Source: Bradyrhizobium nivariense
GTDB taxonomy: Bacteria; Pseudomonadota; Alphaproteobacteria; Rhizobiales; Xanthobacteraceae
NCBI RefSeq assembly: GCF_029846715.1
Contig: NZ_JARVWW010000009.1
Location: 124,001-188,000 of the forward strand
Length of the DNA: 64,000 nt
Reading direction: 5' to 3'
Shown here piece after piece: positions 34,983 through 43,157 of this stretch; within the stretch, counting starts at the first letter, position 1, and each line of letters starts with the position of its first letter. A program made the translations under genes and the position numbers. The notes beneath the pieces were generated by a model. It was not told the origin of the DNA and made no database searches. It saw only the letters and a list, made by a program, of their open reading frames with translations.

Positions 34983-36566
34983 TTACCAGTTGCGCTGAGC
35001 GCGGAGGATCATGGCAATCGAGTCCTGATCCTTCAGCTCGTAGACTGCGGCGGGCTTGGCGGTCGTGACCGCCGGGGAGAGGCCAACCGTACCAGAGTAC
35101 TTCTGGTCGAGATGGGTCCAGGACAGGTCAGCCGAGAACGTCAGGTTCTTGACCGGGGTCCAGCGGGTGACGACACCGAGCTGGCCGATCGCGAAGTCCG
35201 GGTTACAGCTGGTCACACCCGCCAGGCCACCGAACACGCCGCCAGCACCGCCAGCGCCGCAGAGGGTGGTCTTGGCCAGCGTGCCGAACTGGGCCTGGGC
35301 GTAGGCACCGTAGATCGCGGAGTTCCAGGACGCATCCCAGTTGTGGGTGTAGGCGCCACGGAAGCCCCAGGTCTTGACGGTTTCCTGCGAGCTGCCCGTC
35401 ACGAACACCGTGTCAGGAGCATTGGCGAAGCCGAGGCTGCCGTAGGTACCAGCAGCGCTCGAGCTACCGTACAGCGCGTAGGAGCTGCCCGACAGGTTCT
35501 GGAAGTTGTAGCGGGTCGCGCCGTCGGTGTAGACGCCCTGGATGTTGATCGTGTCACCCGCGCCGGTCGGGATGTTCTTGATCGACAGAGCGAGCTGAAC
35601 CGCCCAACCCCACTTGTCGTCGGGGTGGCCGGAGACTTCGGTCGCGCCGTAGTAACCGACGTGGTTGTCATGCGCAGCCACCGACGCCTGGAAGAGGCCC
35701 CAAGCCTGGTCGACACGCACCTGACCGACGAGGTTCGGCGAACGCGAGCCGCCGAGAGCGTTGGTGCCGTAGGAGCCGCCGATCATGCCACCCGCGGTCG
35801 CGCCGGTCATGTTGAGGTTGCCGGCCTGATAGTAGACAGTCGCGTCTTCCGCCGAGAACGACGCCGTCACGCCCTGGCCGAAGTCGGCGGTGTAGGTGAA
35901 CTGGTTGACACCGGTGACCGTGCCGCTGCCGCCGACGAGGTTGTCGGTGATGTTGCCGGGATAGTTGGTCCAGGGCGCGTCGAACTGCGACACGGCCTTA
36001 CCCATGGTGAAGCCGGCGAACTGGATGAAGGCGTAGTACACGCCGAGCGCACCGCCCGAGGTGTTGCCGTCGGTGCCGTTGACGCTGCCGCTACCATTCG
36101 AACCGACGAGGCCGGTGCCCGCAGCATTGAGACCGAGCGTACCGCTGTACTGGGTTCCGCCCGTTGCCGAACCGGTCGGGGTATAGTTGCCGGTCGTCCA
36201 GGTGAAGACGCCGTCGAAGAAGGTGCGGACCACGCCGTACTCGGTCGCGGTGCGGGTGTCGATGTTGAGGTCTTCACGTGCGCGGAACGTGTAGTAGTTC
36301 ATCAGGCGGTTGCGCGCACCGGCAGTGCCGCCCTGGTTCGGATTGAAGTCCGAGTTGGTATTGAGGTTCGCATCAGCGCGCACGTAACCACCCAGCTTGA
36401 TGCAGGTGTCGGTGCCCGGGATGTAGTAGAAACCGGCGCCGTACAGCGAGCAGATCTTCACGTATTCGACCGCTTTGGCCTTCACGGGAAGATCGGCAGC
36501 GAACGCCCCGGAGGCGGCCATCAGGCCGGCAGCCGAGCCGAGAAAGAGTGTCTTCGTAAACTTCAT
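34983..36566 (-). CDS. Outer-membrane porin, rhizobial Omp2-like
   Basis: The 527-residue porin starts with a signal peptide (MKFTKTLFLGSAAGLMAASG, cleaved after AFA before ADLPVKAKAVEYVKIC). The family's opening is clear: KICSLYGAGFYYIPGTDTCI with the conserved cysteine pair, then LGGYVRADANLN, and the C-terminal strand ends in an aromatic residue (IAMILRAQRNW), as outer-membrane barrels require. The start at 36566 has GGAGG upstream. It forms general diffusion pores, probably as a trimer. Highly expressed by the look of its codon use and strong ribosome site. Confidence 0.95.
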   Translation of the reverse strand: MKFTKTLFLGSAAGLMAASGAFAADLPVKAKAVEYVKICSLYGAGFYYIPGTDTCIKLGGYVRADANLNTNSDFNPNQGGTAGARNRLMNYYTFRAREDLNIDTRTATEYGVVRTFFDGVFTWTTGNYTPTGSATGGTQYSGTLGLNAAGTGLVGSNGSGSVNGTDGNTSGGALGVYYAFIQFAGFTMGKAVSQFDAPWTNYPGNITDNLVGGSGTVTGVNQFTYTADFGQGVTASFSAEDATVYYQAGNLNMTGATAGGMIGGSYGTNALGGSRSPNLVGQVRVDQAWGLFQASVAAHDNHVGYYGATEVSGHPDDKWGWAVQLALSIKNIPTGAGDTINIQGVYTDGATRYNFQNLSGSSYALYGSSSAAGTYGSLGFANAPDTVFVTGSSQETVKTWGFRGAYTHNWDASWNSAIYGAYAQAQFGTLAKTTLCGAGGAGGVFGGLAGVTSCNPDFAIGQLGVVTRWTPVKNLTFSADLSWTHLDQKYSGTVGLSPAVTTAKPAAVYELKDQDSIAMILRAQRNW

Positions 36567-37075
36567 TAGTAAACCTCCAGGTCGGTTCAGGGGCTCGGCT
36601 CCCCGGAGGAGGCCGCTTAACCCTCTCAATTTCCGTTCAATTCAGATCCGCACTCGAGGTCCGGACTGAAACGACAGTGAGGTGCCCCCCCTCCGTCGTG
36701 GCTTCACATATAGTTTATAAAAACAATCGTCTCAATTTATTGATTTAATGAATCGAAACTTCAGGGAGAGATGTTGCTTGGGGGCCACAGGACGGCCAGG
36801 AATGTCACATAACCCTCAGATATAAAACGAAAAAGCCCTCAGGGGGCATCCCGAGGGCTTTCTTGGAGGTCTCACATCGCTGTCCATCGACAAGGTCAAG
36901 AGCAGCAAAGATTGAGTGCGATAAGACCTAATTTAATTAATTGTCTTTTGCAAGCATCAAGCAGGCCGACCGTCTCCGTCATGCGGCCTCTACCACTATC
37001 GTCATTGCGCGATATCCGAGACGACTCCCAAATATCCCATTAAAAGACTGATCCAAGCGAAACGGGGGGAGCCAC
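36567..37075. other. AT-rich intergenic region between porin and MarR genes
   Basis: These 509 bases carry no supported protein gene. The stretch 36700-36770 is AT-rich and lies upstream of the porin, so it should hold its promoter. A perfect hairpin with a T-run on the minus strand sits at 36828-36861, with no gene feeding into it. The region 36925-36965 is also AT-rich (TTTAATTAATTG). Confidence 0.6.
36828..36861 (-). terminator. Orphan rho-independent terminator
   Basis: AAAGCCCTC (36832-36840) and GAGGGCTTT (36853-36861) form a perfect nine-base stem. Read on the minus strand it is followed by TTTTTCGTTTT. No protein gene on the minus strand leads into it, so it may end a small RNA that starts in the AT-rich stretch near 36940. 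Confidence 0.75.
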
Positions 37076-37555
37076 ATGATCGAGAAAAAACTCGACAGGG
37101 CGATTACGGACTTCATCTGGAATGTCGTCGAAATCCACTCTCAGCTGGATGACATCCACACCAGCTGGGCCGGACTGCTGGGCATTACCGAGCCACAGTG
37201 GCTGATCTTGATGGCAATCACCGAACTGGACGAGGGACGAGGCGTCGCCGGGATAGACATTGCGAACAAGTTGCGGGTCCACCCGGCCTTTGTGACCAAC
37301 CAGACCAAGGCGCTCGAAAAGAGCGGCTTTCTATCGCGGCGACCGGGAGCAGACGACGCGCGCTTCGTCCTGATGTCGCTGACTGCAAAGGCGACAGCGG
37401 ACATCGAAAAGCTGTCCAAGAGAAAGCTCGCGTTGAACTCGACGATGTTTAACGAGCTCGACGAGAAGACCTTGGCTGATCTGAATGCTGCGCTTGCAAC
37501 GATTGCCAAGAATGCCCGGCTGGCTGCACGATTGCTCGCTATCGACGTTTCCTGA
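37076..37555 (+). CDS. MarR family transcriptional regulator
   Basis: The 159-residue protein has the MarR winged helix (LGITEPQWLILMAITELDEG, IDIANKLRVHPAFVTNQTKALEKSGFL in parts, RRPGADDARFVLMSLT as wing). GGGGGA lies eight bases before the ATG. MarR proteins usually bind an aromatic or similar ligand and repress nearby genes; the convergent hydrolase at 37643 and the porin upstream are possible targets, but position alone suggests this. Confidence 0.93.
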   Translation: MIEKKLDRAITDFIWNVVEIHSQLDDIHTSWAGLLGITEPQWLILMAITELDEGRGVAGIDIANKLRVHPAFVTNQTKALEKSGFLSRRPGADDARFVLMSLTAKATADIEKLSKRKLALNSTMFNELDEKTLADLNAALATIAKNARLAARLLAIDVS

Positions 37556-37642
37556 TCAGCTGATGTCCGGCGCGGAATGAGCGTCCGAGCCGGACGCGAT
37601 TGTCGCCGTACCGCGCCAGGATCGTCCCGCTCGCTGTCGCGG

Positions 37643-38728
37643 CTAGAGGTAGACCACGGGATCGAGCTGACGAGCGGCTCCAAGCTTGCTGTCGAGCCAT
37701 TCGAAGACGAAATCATCCACAGCGATGAAATTCTCGACCTCGCCCAGAGGGTACGGGATGCGGTTCGGCACGACGATCGAGCAATCGGCTCCAGCCTGCT
37801 GATAGCCGGCTTGGAGCTCCAGTGCATCTTGCTCCCGGACCATTGAGCGACTCCCGGGGACCATGAGAAGCGGGCAAGGTAGTCGGCGCGACGGCAGCAG
37901 TGAACCCGTCGAGGTCCCCCCATGCGCGGCCTGCTCAAGGCCGGTCATCCAGCGTAGTGACGCTCGACGCGTGACCGACTTCAAGAGGCCACCGTCGCAC
38001 ACGGCGGCAGCTATCCTGCGATCCGCGAGGGCAAAGCTGGACGCATGACTGGCGCCCGTCCCTTCGCCATAGATTGCGATCCGCCGTGAGTCGACATCCG
38101 GGCGGGCCTCCAGATAGTCCACCCAGCATTGCAGGATATGCTCCAGCTTGAAGGGGCGACGAACAGATAAATTGCAGGCATCGACGAGCAGGAGTGACAT
38201 GTTCCGGCAGAGTGAGACCGGCAACAGTCTGCTCATCATCGAGCCTATGGTGATTTCTTCGTCACTGACGCAGATGACCGCGGGTGCGGAAGGCCGCCCA
38301 TGCCGGAACGCCGGCAGAAATAAGCCAGTCAGCGCCCCCTGATCGAAGCAATCAATCTTAACGCGCTCGATCGCTGGACCGGCGTCATCCTCGAAACCCG
38401 TCAGGCTGATATCGACTTTGTCTGCGAGGTCGGGACTCGCGAGATCGCCTGGACAAGACAAGCTTCTCGCGACTTCAAAGGCCGTCAGCGAGCACAGCCA
38501 CGCTTCCCGCGCAATCTGAACGGAACTATCTTCACGCACGGACTCGGCGAATATCCGGTAGTCGTCTGCAACCCTCAACCAGTCCGAAACCCACAGATGC
38601 CGATGCGCCTCACGCGCAAATTCTGCGACGGACAGGTTTTCGAAAAATTCGGACGCGCGCTTCCGCAGGCGTGCCAGGCTTCGACCGGCGTCATCGCACG
38701 CGCCGTGAGGCCAATGATCCCCTTCCAT
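37643..38728 (-). CDS. Alpha/beta-hydrolase-like protein with degenerate nucleophile
   Basis: The 361-residue protein has a helical N-terminal lid of about 120 residues followed by an alpha/beta-hydrolase-like core, as in FrsA/2,6-dihydroxypseudooxynicotine hydrolase relatives (ALTGLFLPAFRHGRPSAPAV, VDYLEARPDVDSRRIAIYG). The nucleophile elbow, normally GxSxG, reads G221-E-G-T-G225, so the serine is missing. The later PGSRSMVREQDALEL keeps the usual acid-loop position. It may be inactive or act as a binding protein. It is convergent with the MarR gene. Confidence 0.75.
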   Translation of the reverse strand: MEGDHWPHGACDDAGRSLARLRKRASEFFENLSVAEFAREAHRHLWVSDWLRVADDYRIFAESVREDSSVQIAREAWLCSLTAFEVARSLSCPGDLASPDLADKVDISLTGFEDDAGPAIERVKIDCFDQGALTGLFLPAFRHGRPSAPAVICVSDEEITIGSMMSRLLPVSLCRNMSLLLVDACNLSVRRPFKLEHILQCWVDYLEARPDVDSRRIAIYGEGTGASHASSFALADRRIAAAVCDGGLLKSVTRRASLRWMTGLEQAAHGGTSTGSLLPSRRLPCPLLMVPGSRSMVREQDALELQAGYQQAGADCSIVVPNRIPYPLGEVENFIAVDDFVFEWLDSKLGAARQLDPVVYL

Positions 38729-39027
38729 CTCTGTCTCCGAAAGGCGCTTTCAGCGGTTGCCCGGACTTGCCGGCTTCGCGTTCAGCGCGGCGCCCTGCAT
38801 GCCTGCTCGATGTGATCGCAGGCGTGCTTCGCTTCGCGTAGCGAAGACACTGGGCGAAACAGTCTGCAGTCCAAACGAACCGGTTTCGATACAAAATCCA
38901 CGCCGGCTCAATTCCATCGTCACGTCTCAGCTCCGTTGCTGATCACAGTTAGCGCCCCGGCCCCACTCTGCCACTTTTGTGCGTCCTGGTTTTGTAGTTT
39001 TTTGTTGCGGCGGTGATTAAATTATAG
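38729..39027. other. Intergenic stretch, no gene seen
   Basis: About 300 bases upstream of the degenerate hydrolase with no supported gene; it becomes AT-rich toward 39000. A short palindrome CTTCGCTTCGCGTAGCGAAG lies near 38830. Confidence 0.5.
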
Positions 39028-39044
39028 CTGTCATTTGATGACAG
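39028..39044 (+). promoter_or_regulatory. Perfect 7-base inverted repeat next to a ribosome site
   Basis: CTGTCAT-TTG-ATGACAG is a perfect hairpin or operator that touches the AGGAGG ribosome site at 39045-39050 of the small gene at 39057. It could bind a repressor as DNA, or act in the mRNA leader. Confidence 0.55.
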
Positions 39045-39056
39045 AGGAGGCATCTC

Positions 39057-39236
39057 ATGCGGCCCACTAAGCCCCGAAGGCAACAAAACCTGAAACCAGC
39101 AAGGCTTTTGATCAATTCGCACAAGGTGCGGCCCATGGTCGCCGTCATGAGGCAAATCATAGCTGGAGAAGATGCGTTCACGGCGAACCTTGGGCTTCCC
39201 CGATTTTCGTGCGCACTTCGTGCACGCTCTGAGTGA
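39057..39236 (+). CDS. Possible 59-residue basic protein
   Basis: A short open frame encodes MRPTKPRRQQNLKPARLLIN and 39 further residues, ending ALRARSE. It is basic (many Arg/Lys) with no membrane segment. Support comes from the strong AGAGGAGG ribosome site six bases before the ATG, and a perfect hairpin and AT-rich promoter-like sequence just upstream. No family recognised. The evidence is only signals of expression, so it could still be chance. Confidence 0.4.
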   Translation: MRPTKPRRQQNLKPARLLINSHKVRPMVAVMRQIIAGEDAFTANLGLPRFSCALRARSE

Positions 39237-39373
39237 TTTGCCACTCAAGACAATCAGATGGTGCCGAATCTCCCTCGGCATGGTCGCCTCGCTGATGACC
39301 AGCGAACAAGCGCTCCTACTTCACCGCTTCCCGTAACAACGGGGCAAGGAGCCCAGTCCCGACGCGGTGAGAG

Positions 39374-39787
39374 TTAAAGCTCAACCACCACGTAGTCGCT
39401 CTCGACCTTCATCGGTATCGTCTCAGCAACGTACGGTCCCTTCACGACAGCCGCGCCCGGCTCGACATGGGCCGGGTACGCCTTGACGCGGAAGCGGCGG
39501 GGATCGCAGTAGGACTGGCCGGTGCGGACGTCGAACTCCCAGCCATGCCAGGGACAGCGAATGATCTCGCCGAGTTTGGTGTATTCGATCTCGCCTGGAT
39601 CGTTCGATTGCGCGAGCCCGATCAGCGGTCCCTCGCACAGCGCCGCGCCCTGATGCGGGCAGCGGTTTATAAGGCCGAAATACTCGCCCTTGATGTTGAA
39701 GACCGCGATTGGCCGCCCGTCGATCTCCAGAAATTTTCGCGTGCCCGGCGGAAGCTCATCGACCGGCGCGATCACGTGTCGCGCCAT
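39374..39787 (-). CDS. Rieske [2Fe-2S] ferredoxin-like protein
   Basis: The 137-residue protein has Rieske cluster ligands C43-P-H45 (RCPHQGAALCEG) and C78-P-W-H81 (RCPWHGWEFD). Between His45 and Cys78 there are 32 residues, about twice the usual spacing, with an acidic insert (QSNDPGEIEYTK). The ATG at 39787 overlaps the stop of the upstream amidohydrolase (ATGA), so I prefer it to the TTG at 39790. It should carry electrons to an oxygenase or serve as a redox partner; no oxygenase gene is next to it. Operon with the amidohydrolases at 39787 and 40921. Confidence 0.92.
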   Translation of the reverse strand: MARHVIAPVDELPPGTRKFLEIDGRPIAVFNIKGEYFGLINRCPHQGAALCEGPLIGLAQSNDPGEIEYTKLGEIIRCPWHGWEFDVRTGQSYCDPRRFRVKAYPAHVEPGAAVVKGPYVAETIPMKVESDYVVVEL

Positions 39788-40896
39788 CAACTGATCCCGT
39801 ACAGTGCACGCGCATTACCCAGATAAAACGCCTCGCGATCGGTCTCGCTGACGCCCGCCGGCAGCACGCGCGATGGTTCGTCGTAGTCCCAATGCGGATA
39901 GTCGGTGGCGAACAGCAACCGGTCCCAGCCGATCCATTTGATCACGTCGAACAGATCCTCGCGCCGCTCCGGATCCTCCATCGGCTGCGTCGTGTACCAC
40001 ACCTGCTCGCGGATATATTCCGACGGCGGCCGTTTGACGTGCGGCACCTCGCTCCTGAGCCGCTGCCAAACCTTGTCGAGCCGCCACGCCAGCGACGGCG
40101 CCCAGCCGAAGCCGGCCTCGATCATCACCATCTTCAATTTCGGGAAGCGCTCGAACACGCCCTCCAGCACGAGGCTCGCAAGCGCCGATTGCTGGCACTG
40201 CGAGTGCCCCACCATCTCCTCGATGTAGTAGCTCGGCCAGCCCGACGGTGTGATCGGGTTGCCGCCGAAGCCGAAGGCGTGGACGCCGACGGGCAGACCC
40301 GCTTCTTCCGCGGCTTGGTAGATCGGCCAGTAGCGGCGCTGGCCGAGCGGCTCGACATTGCGGCTGAGCAAGAGCACCTGCACGAAATTCTTGTCGCCGG
40401 CGCGCTCGCGGATTTCGGCGGCGGCCGACAGCCCGTCCTCATTGCCGACGACGATGGACGCCTTCAGCCGCTTGTCCTTGCTGGTCCATTTGTCGATCTG
40501 CCAGTCGTTGATCGCCGAGCACAGTGCCGCCGAGAGCTCGTGATTGCGGATGCCCTGGCCGGTGTTGAGCGGATTGAGCACGCCGAGCTGCACGTTGTTG
40601 GGATCGAGCAGCTGCTTCTGCATGAAGGACAGCGATGAGCCCTGCGGCCCGCCTTCAGGCGGATAGGCGTCGCGGCGCGAGGCGTTGGGCTGGGCCTTCG
40701 GATAGGGCGGGCCCTCCATCATGCCCTGATAGGCATGGACGCCGTAGACTTCGAGATGATGCTGCCAGCGTTTGGCGAGATAGGGATAGAGCTCGGTGCG
40801 GGTCGCGCGTGCCGGGTGGATGTCGCAGTCCGCGATCGCGGTTTTGACGGTCAGTGGGGGAGCGGCTTCGGAGCTTTCGCGGAACTGAATATTCAT
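39787..40896 (-). CDS. Amidohydrolase family protein, ACMSD-like (1)
   Basis: The 369-residue TIM-barrel protein belongs to the amidohydrolase_2 (ACMSD/LigW-like) group. Metal ligands are visible: D25-I-H27 near the N-terminus (ADCDIHPA), a His in VGVHAFGFGG, and the aspartate in LFATDYPHWDYD. Such enzymes are metal-dependent decarboxylases or hydrolases acting on aromatic or muconate-type acids. It is about half identical by eye to the next gene upstream (40921), a tandem duplication. A 24-base gap separates them, so they share an operon with the Rieske gene. Confidence 0.93.
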   Translation of the reverse strand: MNIQFRESSEAAPPLTVKTAIADCDIHPARATRTELYPYLAKRWQHHLEVYGVHAYQGMMEGPPYPKAQPNASRRDAYPPEGGPQGSSLSFMQKQLLDPNNVQLGVLNPLNTGQGIRNHELSAALCSAINDWQIDKWTSKDKRLKASIVVGNEDGLSAAAEIRERAGDKNFVQVLLLSRNVEPLGQRRYWPIYQAAEEAGLPVGVHAFGFGGNPITPSGWPSYYIEEMVGHSQCQQSALASLVLEGVFERFPKLKMVMIEAGFGWAPSLAWRLDKVWQRLRSEVPHVKRPPSEYIREQVWYTTQPMEDPERREDLFDVIKWIGWDRLLFATDYPHWDYDEPSRVLPAGVSETDREAFYLGNARALYGIS

Positions 40897-40920
40897 CGCC
40901 TTGCCTCCTTTGGCAGCGGG

Positions 40921-41979
40921 CTAAGTCAGGCGGGGATAGGTTGCATGCGGATTGTCGATCATGATCTTGCGCACGAGATCGGGGGTGAGACCTGCGGGCA
41001 GCGCGTCCTGGCCGTCGAATTGCCAGTGCGGATAGTCGGTGGAGAATAGGACCATTTCGTCCGACTGCATATGATCAAACAGGCGAATTAATGTCGCCTC
41101 ATTTGGCGGCGCATCAAACGGCTGTAACGAGAAGCGGATGTTGCTGCGCACAATCTCAAGCGGCGCGCGATCGACCCAAGGCGTCTCCATCCGCACCCCG
41201 CGCCAGAACTTGTGAAGGCGCCAGAGAAAGGGGGAGATCCAGGAGACGCCGGATTCCAGCATCACCATTTTCAGGCGTGGATATTTGGCGAACACGCCCT
41301 CGACGATCAGGCTGGTGAGCTGGGTCTGGAACGCCTGGGCCTGACCGACATAATCCTCGATGTGATAGGAACCCCAACCCACAGCAGTCGGCGGATTGTG
41401 ATAGGCGGAACCGGCATGCACGCCGATCGGCAGTTCCAGCCGTTCCGCCGCCTCGTAGATCGGCCACAGCGCGCGCTTGCCGAGCGGCGTGTCGCCCATC
41501 ACCAGCATCAGCACCTGCACGAAGCGGCGGTCGGTCGCGCTGCGCTCGATTTCGGCGACGGCCTTCTCGACGCTTTGCATGGGGATCACGATCGAGCCGC
41601 GCAGCCGCGGATCGCGATCGAGCCATTCCTTCGCCAGCCACTCATTCAGCGCGCGGCAGAACGCGGCCTGCAGATCCTCTGAAAACACCATCTGCACACC
41701 GTAGAGCGGATTGCAGATGGCGCGCGAGAGCTGGAAGGGATCGAGCACATCGCGCTGCATGTCGGCCAGGCTTTCGCCCGGCTTGCCGTTTTCGGGTCGC
41801 CAATCGGGCCGCGCCGTGATCGGCGAATTCTGCGGGTAGGATTGCGAGATGAGATCGACCATGCCGCGCGTGGTCACCTGATCGCGCCAATAGTCGTTCA
41901 GGTACGGTAGCAGGCTGGTCAGATGCGGCACGGCCGGATGCACATCGCAATCCACCCCGCCGGCGATCAGGGACGCCAT
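40921..41979 (-). CDS. Amidohydrolase family protein, ACMSD-like (2)
   Basis: The 352-residue paralogue of the preceding gene has D12-V-H14 (VDCDVHPAVPH), LPIGVHAGSAYHNPP, VMLESGVSWISPFLWRLHKFW and LFSTDYPHWQFDG. The frame is open upstream for 78 codons, but the ATG at 41979 opens on the conserved motif. It is the first gene of the three-gene unit ending with the Rieske protein, and is divergent from cinA. A role in breakdown of an aromatic or cyclic acid is likely; the exact substrate is unknown. Confidence 0.93.
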   Translation of the reverse strand: MASLIAGGVDCDVHPAVPHLTSLLPYLNDYWRDQVTTRGMVDLISQSYPQNSPITARPDWRPENGKPGESLADMQRDVLDPFQLSRAICNPLYGVQMVFSEDLQAAFCRALNEWLAKEWLDRDPRLRGSIVIPMQSVEKAVAEIERSATDRRFVQVLMLVMGDTPLGKRALWPIYEAAERLELPIGVHAGSAYHNPPTAVGWGSYHIEDYVGQAQAFQTQLTSLIVEGVFAKYPRLKMVMLESGVSWISPFLWRLHKFWRGVRMETPWVDRAPLEIVRSNIRFSLQPFDAPPNEATLIRLFDHMQSDEMVLFSTDYPHWQFDGQDALPAGLTPDLVRKIMIDNPHATYPRLT

Positions 41980-42148
41980 GACGTCTCCCTTCACGTTTCC
42001 TCGTCGCGTCTTCTCGCGGGCAGCGCTTGGCCGCTCCGCCTTTTGGCCGCCATTCAAGCAGGCCTGCCCGTTGACTGCAACTCGGCCAACGGCGCTGTCA
42101 TATGCTAGAAAGGCTGAGCTCGGTTGCGAAGGATAAGGGGTCAAAAGC

Positions 42149-42631
42149 ATGAAAGAGCTCGTCGGCATTGCGGAGCAGGTCGCAGCGAAACTGATCGCGC
42201 GCAGACAGACCATTGCTGTGGCGGAATCCTCGACCGGCGGCCTGATCTCGGCCAGCCTTCTCGCGGTACCCGGCGCGTCCGCCTATTTCCTTGGCGGCGC
42301 CGTGGTCTACACCCGCGACGCCAGGCGCGTGCTGATGGATATTTCGGACGAAGGCATGAAGGGCTTTCGTTCCTCGTCGGAGCCCTACGCGCAACTGCTG
42401 GCCGAGCAGATGCGCAGCCGCTTCAACTGCGACTGGGGCCTGTCCGAGACCGGCGCGGCCGGTCCCACCGGCAATCGCTACGGCGATGCGGCGGGCCACA
42501 GCTGCATGGCGGTCGCCGGGCCCGGAGCTGAGGTGATGACGCTGGAGACGGGCAGCAACGACCGCTTCGCCAATATGCAGATGTTTGCGGCGACAGCGTT
42601 GAAATTGCTGCTGACGACGTTGGAGCGGTGA
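42149..42631 (+). CDS. CinA-family protein (nicotinamide-nucleotide amidohydrolase domain)
   Basis: The 160-residue protein corresponds to the C-terminal CinA/PncC domain alone. Motifs: AVAESSTGGLISASLL, SETGAAGPTGNRYGDAAG. PncC enzymes deamidate nicotinamide mononucleotide to recycle NAD. Some sequence differs from typical PncC (the middle FRSSSEPYAQLLAEQMRSRF), so activity is not certain. It is divergent from the amidohydrolase unit. Confidence 0.9.
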   Translation: MKELVGIAEQVAAKLIARRQTIAVAESSTGGLISASLLAVPGASAYFLGGAVVYTRDARRVLMDISDEGMKGFRSSSEPYAQLLAEQMRSRFNCDWGLSETGAAGPTGNRYGDAAGHSCMAVAGPGAEVMTLETGSNDRFANMQMFAATALKLLLTTLER

Positions 42632-42688
42632 CCTCGCGGTCTCCCGAATATTTGGACGTCCCGGAGAATGTGCGCTGTGACGCGCTCC

Positions 42689-43042
42689 CTACCGCGACAC
42701 GTGCGCCGACACCGCCAGCCAGGTCCCGTTCTTCTTCGTCCAGCAATCGGTATAGCGCCCGGTGGCCTGCTGGCCGTTCGCATTGGTGTAGCTCGTCGCC
42801 GCGTGGATGATGGCGAAATCGCCCATGATGCGGATGATGACGTCGTGCTCCCTGAGGTTCCGGATCGCAATCGGCTGCGCCGTCTGCTTCAGAAAGGCCT
42901 CGCGATCGACCAGCGTCTTGTCGGGATTGGAGCAGTAGAACTCCCGCGCCAAAATCTCGTCGAAGCGCTTGACGTCGCAATTCTGCACGGAGGCGACATA
43001 GTCGCGGTTGAGCGCGGTGAGCTGTTCGAGGTCGCTGCTCAT
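42689..43042 (-). CDS. SnoaL/DUF4440-like protein (NTF2 fold)
   Basis: The 117-residue protein has the NTF2-like pattern of DUF4440 proteins: LTALNRDYVASVQNCDVKRF, LAREFYCSNPDKTLVDREAF, FAIIHAATSYTNANGQQATGRYTDCW (parts), and KKNGTWLAVSAHVS at the end. Such proteins bind or modify small molecules in a pocket. The ATG at 43042 is chosen over the longer open frame, which runs into a repeat. The 115-base gap to the amidase is mostly repeat, so co-transcription is possible. Confidence 0.9.
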   Translation of the reverse strand: MSSDLEQLTALNRDYVASVQNCDVKRFDEILAREFYCSNPDKTLVDREAFLKQTAQPIAIRNLREHDVIIRIMGDFAIIHAATSYTNANGQQATGRYTDCWTKKNGTWLAVSAHVSR

Positions 43043-43062
43043 GAGATTTCTCTCCATTGTTT

Positions 43063-43132
43063 CGTCATTGCGAGCGGAGCGAGGCAATCCCCGCCTGTCA
43101 CCGCGGACGGATTTCCGGATTGCTCGTCGCAA
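43063..43132. repeat. Intergenic inverted repeat (CGTCATTGCGAG family)
   Basis: A partial copy of the 29399-29480 family (CGTCATTGCGAGCGGAGCGAG and GGATTGCTCGTCGC). It sits between the SnoaL-like and amidase genes. Confidence 0.75.
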
Positions 43133-43157
43133 GAGCTCCACGCATTGACGAGAAGGA

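Noticed and set aside
38949-39281. Minus-strand frame of 110 codons
   Set aside because: There is no ribosome site or motif; it is antisense to the short frame with strong signals and its sequence looks random.
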